The translations under genes and the position numbers were made by a program. A stretch of DNA of 34,284 nucleotides from Betaproteobacteria bacterium HGW-Betaproteobacteria-14 (lineage in GTDB: Bacteria > Pseudomonadota > Gammaproteobacteria > Burkholderiales > Rhodocyclaceae), in the NCBI GenBank assembly GCA_002840845.1, contig PHCS01000025.1, positions 1-34,284 on the forward strand, read 5' to 3'. The notes under the pieces were generated by a model, which did no database searches, had not been told where the DNA came from, and was given only the letters and a program-made list of their open reading frames with translations. Each line of letters begins with the position of its first letter. Within the stretch, counting starts at the first letter, position 1. Shown here piece after piece: positions 1 to 6,222 of the stretch.

Positions 1-431
1 GCGAAGAGGGCATCCGTCCGCACCAGGGCGACGTGCTTGGACATCATCGGCGCCAGCACGACGGCCAGCCCCGCCAGCCCGCCGGCCATCACGCCGAAAT
101 GCTGCCGCCCCACCAGAAAGACGAGAAAAGCCATGGCCAGCACGGCCAGCATGGAGGTAAGCGTAAGGGTCAGGCGGTTGATGCCGCCCAACTCGGCAAA
201 GGCGGCGGTGATCCAGGTGTGCAGCGGCGGCTTCGACATGATGCGGCCGCGGATGTCCTGCTGCACCAGCCAGTGCCCCTGCCAGACCGTGTCCATGACG
301 TAGCCGACGTTGCGGTCCTGCGCGTCGGCTTCGAGGTTGGAGGGACCGGCCAGGCGCAAGGCATAGAACGCCAGCACCAGCACGGTGAAGAGGGCGCACC
401 AGAAAAGCGGCCGTTTCCAGGCGCTCCCCAT
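1..431 (-). CDS. GT39/ArnT-like lipid-linked sugar transferase, N-terminal part (cut by window edge)
   Basis: An open frame starts with ATG at 431 and runs without a stop off the left edge, giving about 143 residues. It begins MGSAWKRPLFWCALFTVLVL, a short basic tail followed by a membrane segment. It then has an acidic stretch with LEADAQDRNVGYVMDTVWQG and the SKPPLHTWI motif seen in the first periplasmic loop of PMT/ArnT-type transferases, then more hydrophobic segments. Enzymes of this family move a sugar from a polyprenyl-phosphate carrier onto lipid A, protein or another glycan on the periplasmic side of the inner membrane. Its start overlaps the stop of the VTT protein gene by one base (TGATG), so it is the next gene in the same operon. 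The acceptor and sugar cannot be told from this fragment. Confidence 0.8.
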   Translation of the reverse strand, partial: MGSAWKRPLFWCALFTVLVLAFYALRLAGPSNLEADAQDRNVGYVMDTVWQGHWLVQQDIRGRIMSKPPLHTWITAAFAELGGINRLTLTLTSMLAVLAMAFLVFLVGRQHFGVMAGGLAGLAVVLAPMMSKHVALVRTDALF

Positions 432-1195
432 CAGTGCTCCTGCGTGCTGCCGCCCTGCCTGCGCCAGCGCCACAGCAGGAAGGCGCCGATCGTCAGGACA
501 ATGCCGGCCGCGAGCAGCTTGCCGAGGCCTTCCGTGGCCCCCTGGTCAACGACGCCGCTGCCGATGAGCGTCGCAATGATCCCCTGCGGCAGGTAGCCGA
601 TGAAAGTGCCGAGCACGAACACGCGCGCCCTGACCTTGCTCAGGGCCAGGCCGCTGTTGATCATGACGCTCGTCAGCGGCAGCTGGCGGATCAGCACCAC
701 GGCCTTCACCGAGGAGCGCACGCGAAAAGTCTTGCCGAAAAGGCGGTGGCTGCCGAAGCGCCGCTCGAGCCAGCCGCGTCCGCCGTGGCGCACCGCCCAG
801 AAGGTCAGGTAGGAACCGATGACGGCGCCGACCTGCGCCAGAAGCAGGCCCTGCCAGAAGCCGAAGGCGAGGCCGCCGAGGACATAGAAGATCAGCCGCG
901 GCGTGCCCAGCGCCACCAGCCCTGTCACCAGGACGGTATAGGTGGCTTCCGCCCAGAAATCGTCGCCGGCGAGGAAGGCGCGCAGCTTGTGGATGTCGCG
1001 GGTGATCTCGCCGATGGGCGTGAAGTAGAACAGGAAAAATACCGCGGTGGCACCGGCAAGGAGGATCAGGAGGCGGCGCAGTTCCTTCGAGAAGCCGGGC
1101 GCCACCGATTCGATTTCGATGTCGTCTTCCGGCCCGTCCGGCATGCCCTCGGCACGATTGCCAGCCTCCGCAGCATCCGGCCCGGCGTGGCTCAT
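431..1195 (-). CDS. VTT-domain (TVP38/TMEM64, DedA-like) inner-membrane protein
   Basis: The predicted protein has 254 residues. An acidic, polar N-terminus of about 40 residues is followed by a hydrophobic segment (LLILLAGATAVFFLFYF) and a VTT core. The core shows TPRLIFYVLGGLAFGFWQG and the later LIRQLPLTSVMINSGLALS segment with its conserved Arg and Pro, then a C-terminal membrane helix and a basic tail (LWRWRRQ). VTT/DedA-family proteins are membrane proteins linked to lipid scrambling and, for DedA members, undecaprenyl-phosphate recycling. The ATG at 1195 overlaps the stop of the upstream GT2 gene by four bases, and the gene's own stop touches the GT39 start. This position suggests a role in handling a lipid-linked sugar, which is an inference. 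Confidence 0.83.
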   Translation of the reverse strand: MSHAGPDAAEAGNRAEGMPDGPEDDIEIESVAPGFSKELRRLLILLAGATAVFFLFYFTPIGEITRDIHKLRAFLAGDDFWAEATYTVLVTGLVALGTPRLIFYVLGGLAFGFWQGLLLAQVGAVIGSYLTFWAVRHGGRGWLERRFGSHRLFGKTFRVRSSVKAVVLIRQLPLTSVMINSGLALSKVRARVFVLGTFIGYLPQGIIATLIGSGVVDQGATEGLGKLLAAGIVLTIGAFLLWRWRRQGGSTQEH

Positions 1196-1932
1196 CGCCC
1201 CTGACTCTGTGTCGGATCCACACGGTCCGTCGGCACGGCCCGGGCGGCGAACCAGCGCACGCCAAAACAGTCGCGGATGCCGCGCCAGAGTCGATTGTGC
1301 ACGCCGTACTTCGACACGCCGCGCAGGCGCGGCCGGTGGTTCACCGGATACTCGGCGACGCGATAGCCCTTCTGCCTCAGCAGCGTGGGCATGAAGCGGT
1401 GCAGGCCGTTGAAGACGGGCAGTTCGGCGACGCAGGGTGCGCGCACGACGCGCACGCCGCAGCCGCTGTCGGCTACGCGGTCGCCGGTGATCCAGTCGCG
1501 GAAGCGGTTGGCGACGCGCGAAGAGAACCTGCGGATGAGATTGTCCTGGCGCTTGGCGCGCACCCCCGTGACGCAGTCGACGCCGAGCCTGCGCGCTTCG
1601 TCGAGCATGTGCGGCAGGTCGGCCGGATCGTTCTGGCCGTCGCCGTCCAGGGTGCCGATCCACTCCCCGCGTGCGGACTGGAATCCGCTCGCCACCGCCG
1701 CGCTCTGGCCGAAATTGCGCCGGTGCCGCAGGCTGCGCACGATGCCCGTCTCCAAAGTCAGCCGCTGCAGCACGGCGGGCGTGTCATCGGTGCTGGCATC
1801 GTCCACGAAAATCACCTCGCAGGCTTCGGGCCGGCCCCGGAAGGCAGCCTGGATCTCGCGCACCATGGGCTCGATATTCTCCGCCTCGTTATAGACGGGG
1901 ATGACAATGGAAAAAAACGGGGAATTCTGCAT
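1192..1932 (-). CDS. GT2 glycosyltransferase, polyprenyl-phosphate sugar synthase-like (DPM1/ArnC type)
   Basis: The 246-residue protein opens with FSIVIPVYNEAENIEPMV and has VIFVDDASTDDT for nucleotide binding, RRNFGQSAAVASGF, and the metal-binding GTLDGDGQNDPADLP. These are hallmarks of dolichol-phosphate-mannose-synthase-like family 2 transferases, which load a sugar from a nucleotide donor onto a polyprenyl phosphate at the cytoplasmic face. It lacks the C-terminal pair of membrane helices found in ArnC/GtrB, so it should be peripheral. Later motifs such as SGCGVRVVR and NGLHRFMP also fit this subgroup. It starts 52 bases after the preceding gene and overlaps the VTT gene by four bases. 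It probably makes the lipid-linked sugar used by the GT39-type enzyme downstream; the sugar is unknown. Confidence 0.87.
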   Translation of the reverse strand: MQNSPFFSIVIPVYNEAENIEPMVREIQAAFRGRPEACEVIFVDDASTDDTPAVLQRLTLETGIVRSLRHRRNFGQSAAVASGFQSARGEWIGTLDGDGQNDPADLPHMLDEARRLGVDCVTGVRAKRQDNLIRRFSSRVANRFRDWITGDRVADSGCGVRVVRAPCVAELPVFNGLHRFMPTLLRQKGYRVAEYPVNHRPRLRGVSKYGVHNRLWRGIRDCFGVRWFAARAVPTDRVDPTQSQGR

Positions 1933-1984
1933 GGCCTGCCGGGCAAAAATGCGAATGATACAGTAAGCGCCCTTACCGGACCGG

Positions 1985-2908
1985 CTAGCCCGCCGTGCCG
2001 TCCAGCAGCCTGCCGAAACGCCGATAATCCTCGGGCTGCGGCGTGCGCAGGTGGCTTTTTAGCAGCGCCCCCATCACCAGCGGGAACAGCCAGGGCTGCC
2101 TGCCGCGCATGCGGCGCCAGAAACGCTTGAGATACCGGCGGAAATGCCTGCGGATGTCCGCCGCTGGAATCAGGCCGCCGTGTTCGCCGAGAAATTTGCC
2201 GAAGGTATGGAATTGCGCGCCGAGCATGCGGACACGGCGGCGCAATGTGTTGCCGGGATGCTTGCGGTAGCTGGCCAGTTCCTCCGGCACGCGCGCGATG
2301 GCATAGCGCGCGGACAACCGCAGCCAGCAGTCGATGTCTTCCAGCGCCAGGTTGCGGTCGAAGCCGCCGACGGCGAGGAAGGCATCGCGGCGCAGGGCCA
2401 CAGTGGGATTGATGATGAAGTTGTCGGACATGAAAAGGGCACGCCAGGCCTGACGGTCCGGTCCCGGCGCAGGCCGTTGCGCACGGCGGTTGCGCGTGAT
2501 CGGCTGGCCATGCTGGTCGATGTAAGCAGCGTCGGCATGTACCAGCGCCAGGTCGGAACAATCCCAATCCGAGATCGCCTGCTGGATGCGTTCGATCTTG
2601 GCGGGATGCAGCACGTCGTCTGAGCCGAGCAGGTGTACCCATTTCCCCTGGCATGCGGCGATGGCGGCATTCGAGGCGCCGCTCACGCCCTGATTGTCCT
2701 GGCGCTGCAGCACGATGCGGCGGAAGCGCTCGCGGCGCGTCTCGAGAAAGCGGCGGGCGGCCTCGAGCGTGTCGTCTTGCGAACCGTCGTCGATCAGCAC
2801 GAGTTCCAGTTCAGGATAGGTCTGCGCGCAGACGGAGGCGAGGCAGGCCTCGATATAGGCGGCGTGGTTGTAGGCCGGGATGGCGACGCTGACGAGCGGG
2901 AGGCTCAC
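1985..2908 (-). CDS. GT2 glycosyltransferase (O-antigen/core type)
   Basis: The protein has 307 residues if it starts at the GTG at 2908, which overlaps the methyltransferase stop as GTGA. The open frame extends further upstream, but that part overlaps the methyltransferase and does not look like protein. Family 2 signatures are clear: LVSVAIPAYNHAAYIEACL, LVLIDDGSQDDT, GVSGASNAAI, the HLLGSDDVLHP metal-binding segment, then NPTVALRRDAF, VGGFD and LEDIDCWLRLS. The C-terminal 90 residues are rich in Arg and aromatic residues, consistent with membrane association. Such enzymes add single sugars to LPS core, O-antigen or capsule intermediates in the cytoplasm. The methyl- and carbamoyl-transferase neighbours suggest it builds a decorated glycan. 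Donor and acceptor are not predictable. Confidence 0.88.
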   Translation of the reverse strand: MSLPLVSVAIPAYNHAAYIEACLASVCAQTYPELELVLIDDGSQDDTLEAARRFLETRRERFRRIVLQRQDNQGVSGASNAAIAACQGKWVHLLGSDDVLHPAKIERIQQAISDWDCSDLALVHADAAYIDQHGQPITRNRRAQRPAPGPDRQAWRALFMSDNFIINPTVALRRDAFLAVGGFDRNLALEDIDCWLRLSARYAIARVPEELASYRKHPGNTLRRRVRMLGAQFHTFGKFLGEHGGLIPAADIRRHFRRYLKRFWRRMRGRQPWLFPLVMGALLKSHLRTPQPEDYRRFGRLLDGTAG

Positions 2909-3543
2909 GATTTCTCGGCGAGCAGCATGAACTGCACTGCGACGAAGGGCTCGAGCAGGCGTGTCGGCATGTACCAGCGGCGGTAGCGGCCCTTCATGTG
3001 GCTGTCCAGGAAGCGCGGTGTCCAGCCGCAATCGCGCACGGTCTCCTCGAGGCTGCCGCGGGTGAAGAAGTGCAGGTGGGTGCGGTCCATGATGCCGTCG
3101 GCCTCGTAACGGAATTCGCCGCGGAACAGCAGCGGCAGCGACACCTTGTAGTGGCGCACATTGGGCACCGAAAGCAGCAGCTTGCAGCCCGGCGCGGTGT
3201 GCGTCCGCAACTGGCGCAGGGCGGCCCAGGGGTCGGAAAGATGCTCGAGCACGTCGGCGAGGATCACCAGGTCGTAGTGTTCCCAGGGGACTTCCGCCAC
3301 TGCAGATTCGAGGGAACCCGTCCACACCTGGCGCAGGCGGGTTTCGGCGAGCCGCGCCGCCTCGAAGTTGAGCTCGATGCCGTCGCAGGCGCCGACGATG
3401 CCCTCACGCTGCAGTCCGGCGCCAAGCATGCCGGCTGCGCAACCTATGTCGAGCGCCGAGGCGAAGGGGCCAAGCGGCCGCAGGAAGGCCAGCAGTTCGG
3501 GCCGTTCTGCGGCGTAATAGTCTGAAATCTCGTCGGAGGCCAT
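2905..3543 (-). CDS. Class I SAM-dependent methyltransferase
   Basis: The 212-residue product has SAM motif I as ALDIGCAAGMLGAGL near residue 29, an acidic end of strand 2 (CDGIELN), and DLVILADVLEHLSDPWAAL as motif IV. This is the UbiG/methyltransf_11 fold typical of small O- or N-methyltransferases found in glycan clusters. The C-terminal portion (MDRTHLHFFTRGSLEETV) matches the 'HLHFF' pattern common in this group. The start is uncertain: ATG at 3543 is used here, but GTG at 3561 would add six residues and overlap the carbamoyltransferase stop. No strong ribosome-binding site separates the two. It probably methylates a sugar or glycan terminus made by the flanking enzymes; the substrate is inferred from context only. 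Confidence 0.85.
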   Translation of the reverse strand: MASDEISDYYAAERPELLAFLRPLGPFASALDIGCAAGMLGAGLQREGIVGACDGIELNFEAARLAETRLRQVWTGSLESAVAEVPWEHYDLVILADVLEHLSDPWAALRQLRTHTAPGCKLLLSVPNVRHYKVSLPLLFRGEFRYEADGIMDRTHLHFFTRGSLEETVRDCGWTPRFLDSHMKGRYRRWYMPTRLLEPFVAVQFMLLAEKS

Positions 3544-3557
3544 GGGGGTCGCGGCGA

Positions 3558-5288
3558 TCACTTCGTGACCAGCACATCCTCCATCACCAGGTACTGCAGG
3601 TCGGAACCGAAGAACATGTTCAGCGCGTCGCTCGGCGAGCAGATCATCGGCTCGCCGCGGCGGTTGAGCGAGGTGTTGAGCACCACGCCGTTGCCGGTGA
3701 GCTTTTCCATCTCCAGCATCAGGTCGTAGTAGCGTGGGTTGAACTCGCGGCGCAGCACCTGGGCGCGCGAAGTGCCGTCCTCGTGCACCACTTCCGGCAC
3801 GCGCGCCCTCCATTCCTCCGTCACCGGAAAGGTGAAGGTCATGAAGGGCGCGGGGTGATTAGAACCGAGCATCTGCGGGCCGACGCTGTCGAGCATCGAC
3901 GGGCAGAACGGCCGCCAGCGCTCGCGGAACTTGATCTGCGCATTGATGCGGTCGGCCACGCCGGGCACGCTCGGGCAACCGAGGATGGAACGCCCGCCCA
4001 GCGCGCGCGGGCCAAACTCCATGCGGCCCTGGAACCAGGCCACCGGCTGGCCATCGGCGAGCAGCCGGGCGATGCGCTGCGGCACCTGGTCGATCTTCTG
4101 CCACGACGGCTTGGACGGGTGCCGTTCGCAGGCGGCGATGACGTCGTCGTTGCTGTAGGCCGGGCCGAGATAGACATGCTCCATCTTCTCCACCGGCACG
4201 CCGCGCGCCACGGACACATAGGAGGCCGCGCCGATGGCCGTGCCGGAGTCCCCCGAGGCTGGCTGCACGAAGAGTTCCTTCACGTCCGGCCGCGCGATGA
4301 TGCGCTGGTTGAGCTTGACGTTGAGCGCGCCGCCGCCGGCGAAGGCCAGGCGGCCGGTCTCGCGCAGGATGTCGCCGAGGTAGTGGTCGAGCATCTGCAG
4401 GGCGAGGTCCTCGAACAGCTTCTGCATGCTCGCCGCGTAGTGGATGTAGGGGTCGTCGGCGATGTCGCCGGAACGCTTCGGCCCCAGCCAATCGATCAAT
4501 TTCGGCGAAAAGTAGTAGCCCTTGCCCGCCTCCTTGTGGCGGCGCAGGCCGATCACGTTGGCGTAGTCGGTGTTGATCGTCAACTCGCCGTGCTCGAACT
4601 TCGCCAGGCGCGAGAAGTCGTATTTGTGCGGGTCGCCATAGGGCGCCATGCCCATGACCTTGTACTCGCCGTCGAGCATCTCGAAGCCGAGGTATTCGGT
4701 GATCGCGCCGTAGAGGCCGCCGAGCGAATCGGGATCGTAGAACTCCTTGATCTTGTGGATGCGTCCGTTCTCGCCGTAGCCGAAGAACGTTGTCGCGTAC
4801 TCGCCCTTGCCGTCGATGCCAAGGATGGCGGTCTTCTCCGTGAAGCCGGAGCAGTTGTAGGCGCTGGAGGCGTGGGTCAGGTGGTGCTCGACCGGCACGA
4901 GGTCCACCTTGCCAGGATCGAAGCCGAGCTGGCCGAGGCACTCGAGGATGCGGCCGCGGTAGCGGCGATAGCGGCGGTTGCCGTTGAAGAGCGCGTCGAG
5001 CGCGCGGTCCGGCGCGTACCAGTAGCGCTTGGCATAATGCCAGCGCGCCGGCCCGAGCAGGCTGATCGGCGCGAAGGGAATCGCCACGGCATCGACGTCC
5101 TGTGGCCTGATGCCGGCGAAGTCGAGGCAGAACTTCGCCGCTTCATATGGCATGCTGCCCTTGGCATGCTTGTCGCGGATGAAGCGCTCCTCTTCCGCGG
5201 CGGCCACTAGCTTGCCGTCGATGTAGAGCGCGGCGGAAGGATCGTGCGAGAGGGAGCCGGACAGGCCGAGGATGGTCAGCGGCCTCAT
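3558..5288 (-). CDS. NodU/CmcH-family O-carbamoyltransferase
   Basis: The 576-residue length is normal for the family. The N-terminal Kae1-like part begins LTILGLSGSLSHDPSAALYI and carries the metal-binding cluster EHHLTHASSAY near residue 134, then AILGIDGKGEY and GEYKVMGMAPYGD. Further on come FAGGGALNVKLNQRI and QPASGDSGTAIGAA, and the C-terminal carbamoyltransferase domain starts near residue 375 with FQGRMEFGPRALGGRSILG. These enzymes make carbamoyl-adenylate from carbamoyl phosphate and ATP, and move the carbamoyl group to a hydroxyl, often on a sugar. The ATG at 5288 overlaps the exonuclease stop by four bases. Known relatives act on Nod factors, antibiotics and, in Pseudomonas, an LPS core heptose. 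With hldD and rfaE1 in the same block, a heptose or other envelope sugar is a sensible target, but unproven. Confidence 0.93.
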   Translation of the reverse strand: MRPLTILGLSGSLSHDPSAALYIDGKLVAAAEEERFIRDKHAKGSMPYEAAKFCLDFAGIRPQDVDAVAIPFAPISLLGPARWHYAKRYWYAPDRALDALFNGNRRYRRYRGRILECLGQLGFDPGKVDLVPVEHHLTHASSAYNCSGFTEKTAILGIDGKGEYATTFFGYGENGRIHKIKEFYDPDSLGGLYGAITEYLGFEMLDGEYKVMGMAPYGDPHKYDFSRLAKFEHGELTINTDYANVIGLRRHKEAGKGYYFSPKLIDWLGPKRSGDIADDPYIHYAASMQKLFEDLALQMLDHYLGDILRETGRLAFAGGGALNVKLNQRIIARPDVKELFVQPASGDSGTAIGAASYVSVARGVPVEKMEHVYLGPAYSNDDVIAACERHPSKPSWQKIDQVPQRIARLLADGQPVAWFQGRMEFGPRALGGRSILGCPSVPGVADRINAQIKFRERWRPFCPSMLDSVGPQMLGSNHPAPFMTFTFPVTEEWRARVPEVVHEDGTSRAQVLRREFNPRYYDLMLEMEKLTGNGVVLNTSLNRRGEPMICSPSDALNMFFGSDLQYLVMEDVLVTK

Positions 5289-6079
5289 GCTTTCGTGCCG
5301 CCCGCTTCATCCCATGCGGCCAGGAAGGCTTGCCAGTGCGGCTGCTTGAGCCCTTCCAGCGCGCTCCGCACGACCTTGAGTTCGGCCGCGTGGGCTTTCG
5401 CCGTCAGCGCACCGCGCATCTGCTGGAAGCGCAGATAGACAAGGAAGGTGTTGACCACATCGGTCTCGCAGTAATCGCGGATCTCGTCGATGCGGCCGTC
5501 CTGCCAGGCGCCCCACACCGCCGAACCGTCCATGCCGAGCTTGCCGGGCAGGCCCATCAGCTTGGCCAATTCGTCCAGCGGCGCGTTGGCCCGCGGCTGG
5601 TACAGCGCCAGCAGGTCCATCAGGTCGAGGTGGCGCGAATGGTAGCGGCTGATGTAGTTGTTCCACTTGAACTCGCGATCGTCTTCGCCCATGTCCCAGT
5701 AGCGAGGCGCGGCGGCGCCATGGATCAGCCCGCGGTAGTGCAGCACCGGCAGGTCGAAGCCGCCGCCGTTCCAGGAGACGATCTGCGGCGTGAACTTCTC
5801 GATGCCCTCGTAGAAGCGCTGGATGATCTCGCCCTCGCCGATATTCGGTTCTGACAGCGACCAGACGGTGAAACGGTCGCCTTCGCGCAGGGCGCAGGAG
5901 ATGACGATGACGCGCTGCAAATGAAGCTGCAGGAAATCGTTGCCGGTGGCCGCGCGTCGTTTCTGGAAGGCGAACTCGGCAACTTCCGCGTCGGACAACT
6001 CGCCGGGGAGGTCGTGCAGCTTGCGGATCCCTGCCACATCGGGAATCGTCTCGATGTCGAAGGCCAGCACGGGTGTCAT
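5285..6079 (-). CDS. Predicted 3'-5' exonuclease of the PolB-exonuclease-like family (DEDDy)
   Basis: The 264-residue protein has all three exonuclease motifs of the DnaQ/PolB superfamily. They are FDIET with D8 and E10, SWNGGGFDLPVLHYRG with D109, and RDYCETDVVNTFL with Y203 and D207, which makes it a DEDDy enzyme. The whole protein fits the stand-alone PolB-like exonuclease family, which degrades nucleic acid 3' ends; its cellular role is poorly known. It overlaps the small lipoprotein gene upstream and the carbamoyltransferase gene downstream by four bases each. It is a functional outsider in an envelope operon, so co-transcription here may be packing rather than shared function. No sign of decay is visible. 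Confidence 0.92.
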   Translation of the reverse strand: MTPVLAFDIETIPDVAGIRKLHDLPGELSDAEVAEFAFQKRRAATGNDFLQLHLQRVIVISCALREGDRFTVWSLSEPNIGEGEIIQRFYEGIEKFTPQIVSWNGGGFDLPVLHYRGLIHGAAAPRYWDMGEDDREFKWNNYISRYHSRHLDLMDLLALYQPRANAPLDELAKLMGLPGKLGMDGSAVWGAWQDGRIDEIRDYCETDVVNTFLVYLRFQQMRGALTAKAHAAELKVVRSALEGLKQPHWQAFLAAWDEAGGTKA

Positions 6080-6222
6080 TTGGCCGCCCCGCCGGCATCC
6101 GCGGGCCGCGTCGGCACTTCGCCGCCGGCAGTCTTGTCGGCAGCGTCCGGGAAGTGGACATGCAGATTGACGCAGCCGGAGAGCAGGACAGCAACGGTCA
6201 GCAAGAGGATTTTTTCTATCAT
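6076..6222 (-). CDS. Small YnbE-like outer-membrane lipoprotein (48 aa)
   Basis: ATG at 6222 gives 48 residues: MIEKILLLTVAVLLSGCVNL at the start, then a short polar tail ending GGAAK. The signal sequence ends in a lipobox, LLSGC, with the lipidated cysteine at position 17; the residue after it is Val, not Asp, so outer-membrane sorting is expected. The mature part (CVNLHVHFPDAADKTAGG) is a short alternating strand-like stretch. Both ends overlap neighbours by four bases (ATGA), which supports it being a real gene. In enterobacteria the lipoprotein YnbE is encoded beside the AsmA-like YdbH and caps it at the outer membrane. This gene sits directly after a YdbH-like gene, so it is probably the equivalent partner, though sequence similarity alone is thin. 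Confidence 0.75.
   Translation of the reverse strand: MIEKILLLTVAVLLSGCVNLHVHFPDAADKTAGGEVPTRPADAGGAAK

Noticed and set aside
2909..3325. N-terminal extension of the second GT2 gene
   Set aside because: The extra 139 codons overlap the methyltransferase in another frame and are Arg/Ala/Pro-rich. The GT2 fold begins at the GTG at 2908.
3783..5210. Plus-strand frame of 475 codons opposite the carbamoyltransferase
   Set aside because: Same reason: antisense to a gene with all family motifs; no recognisable domain.
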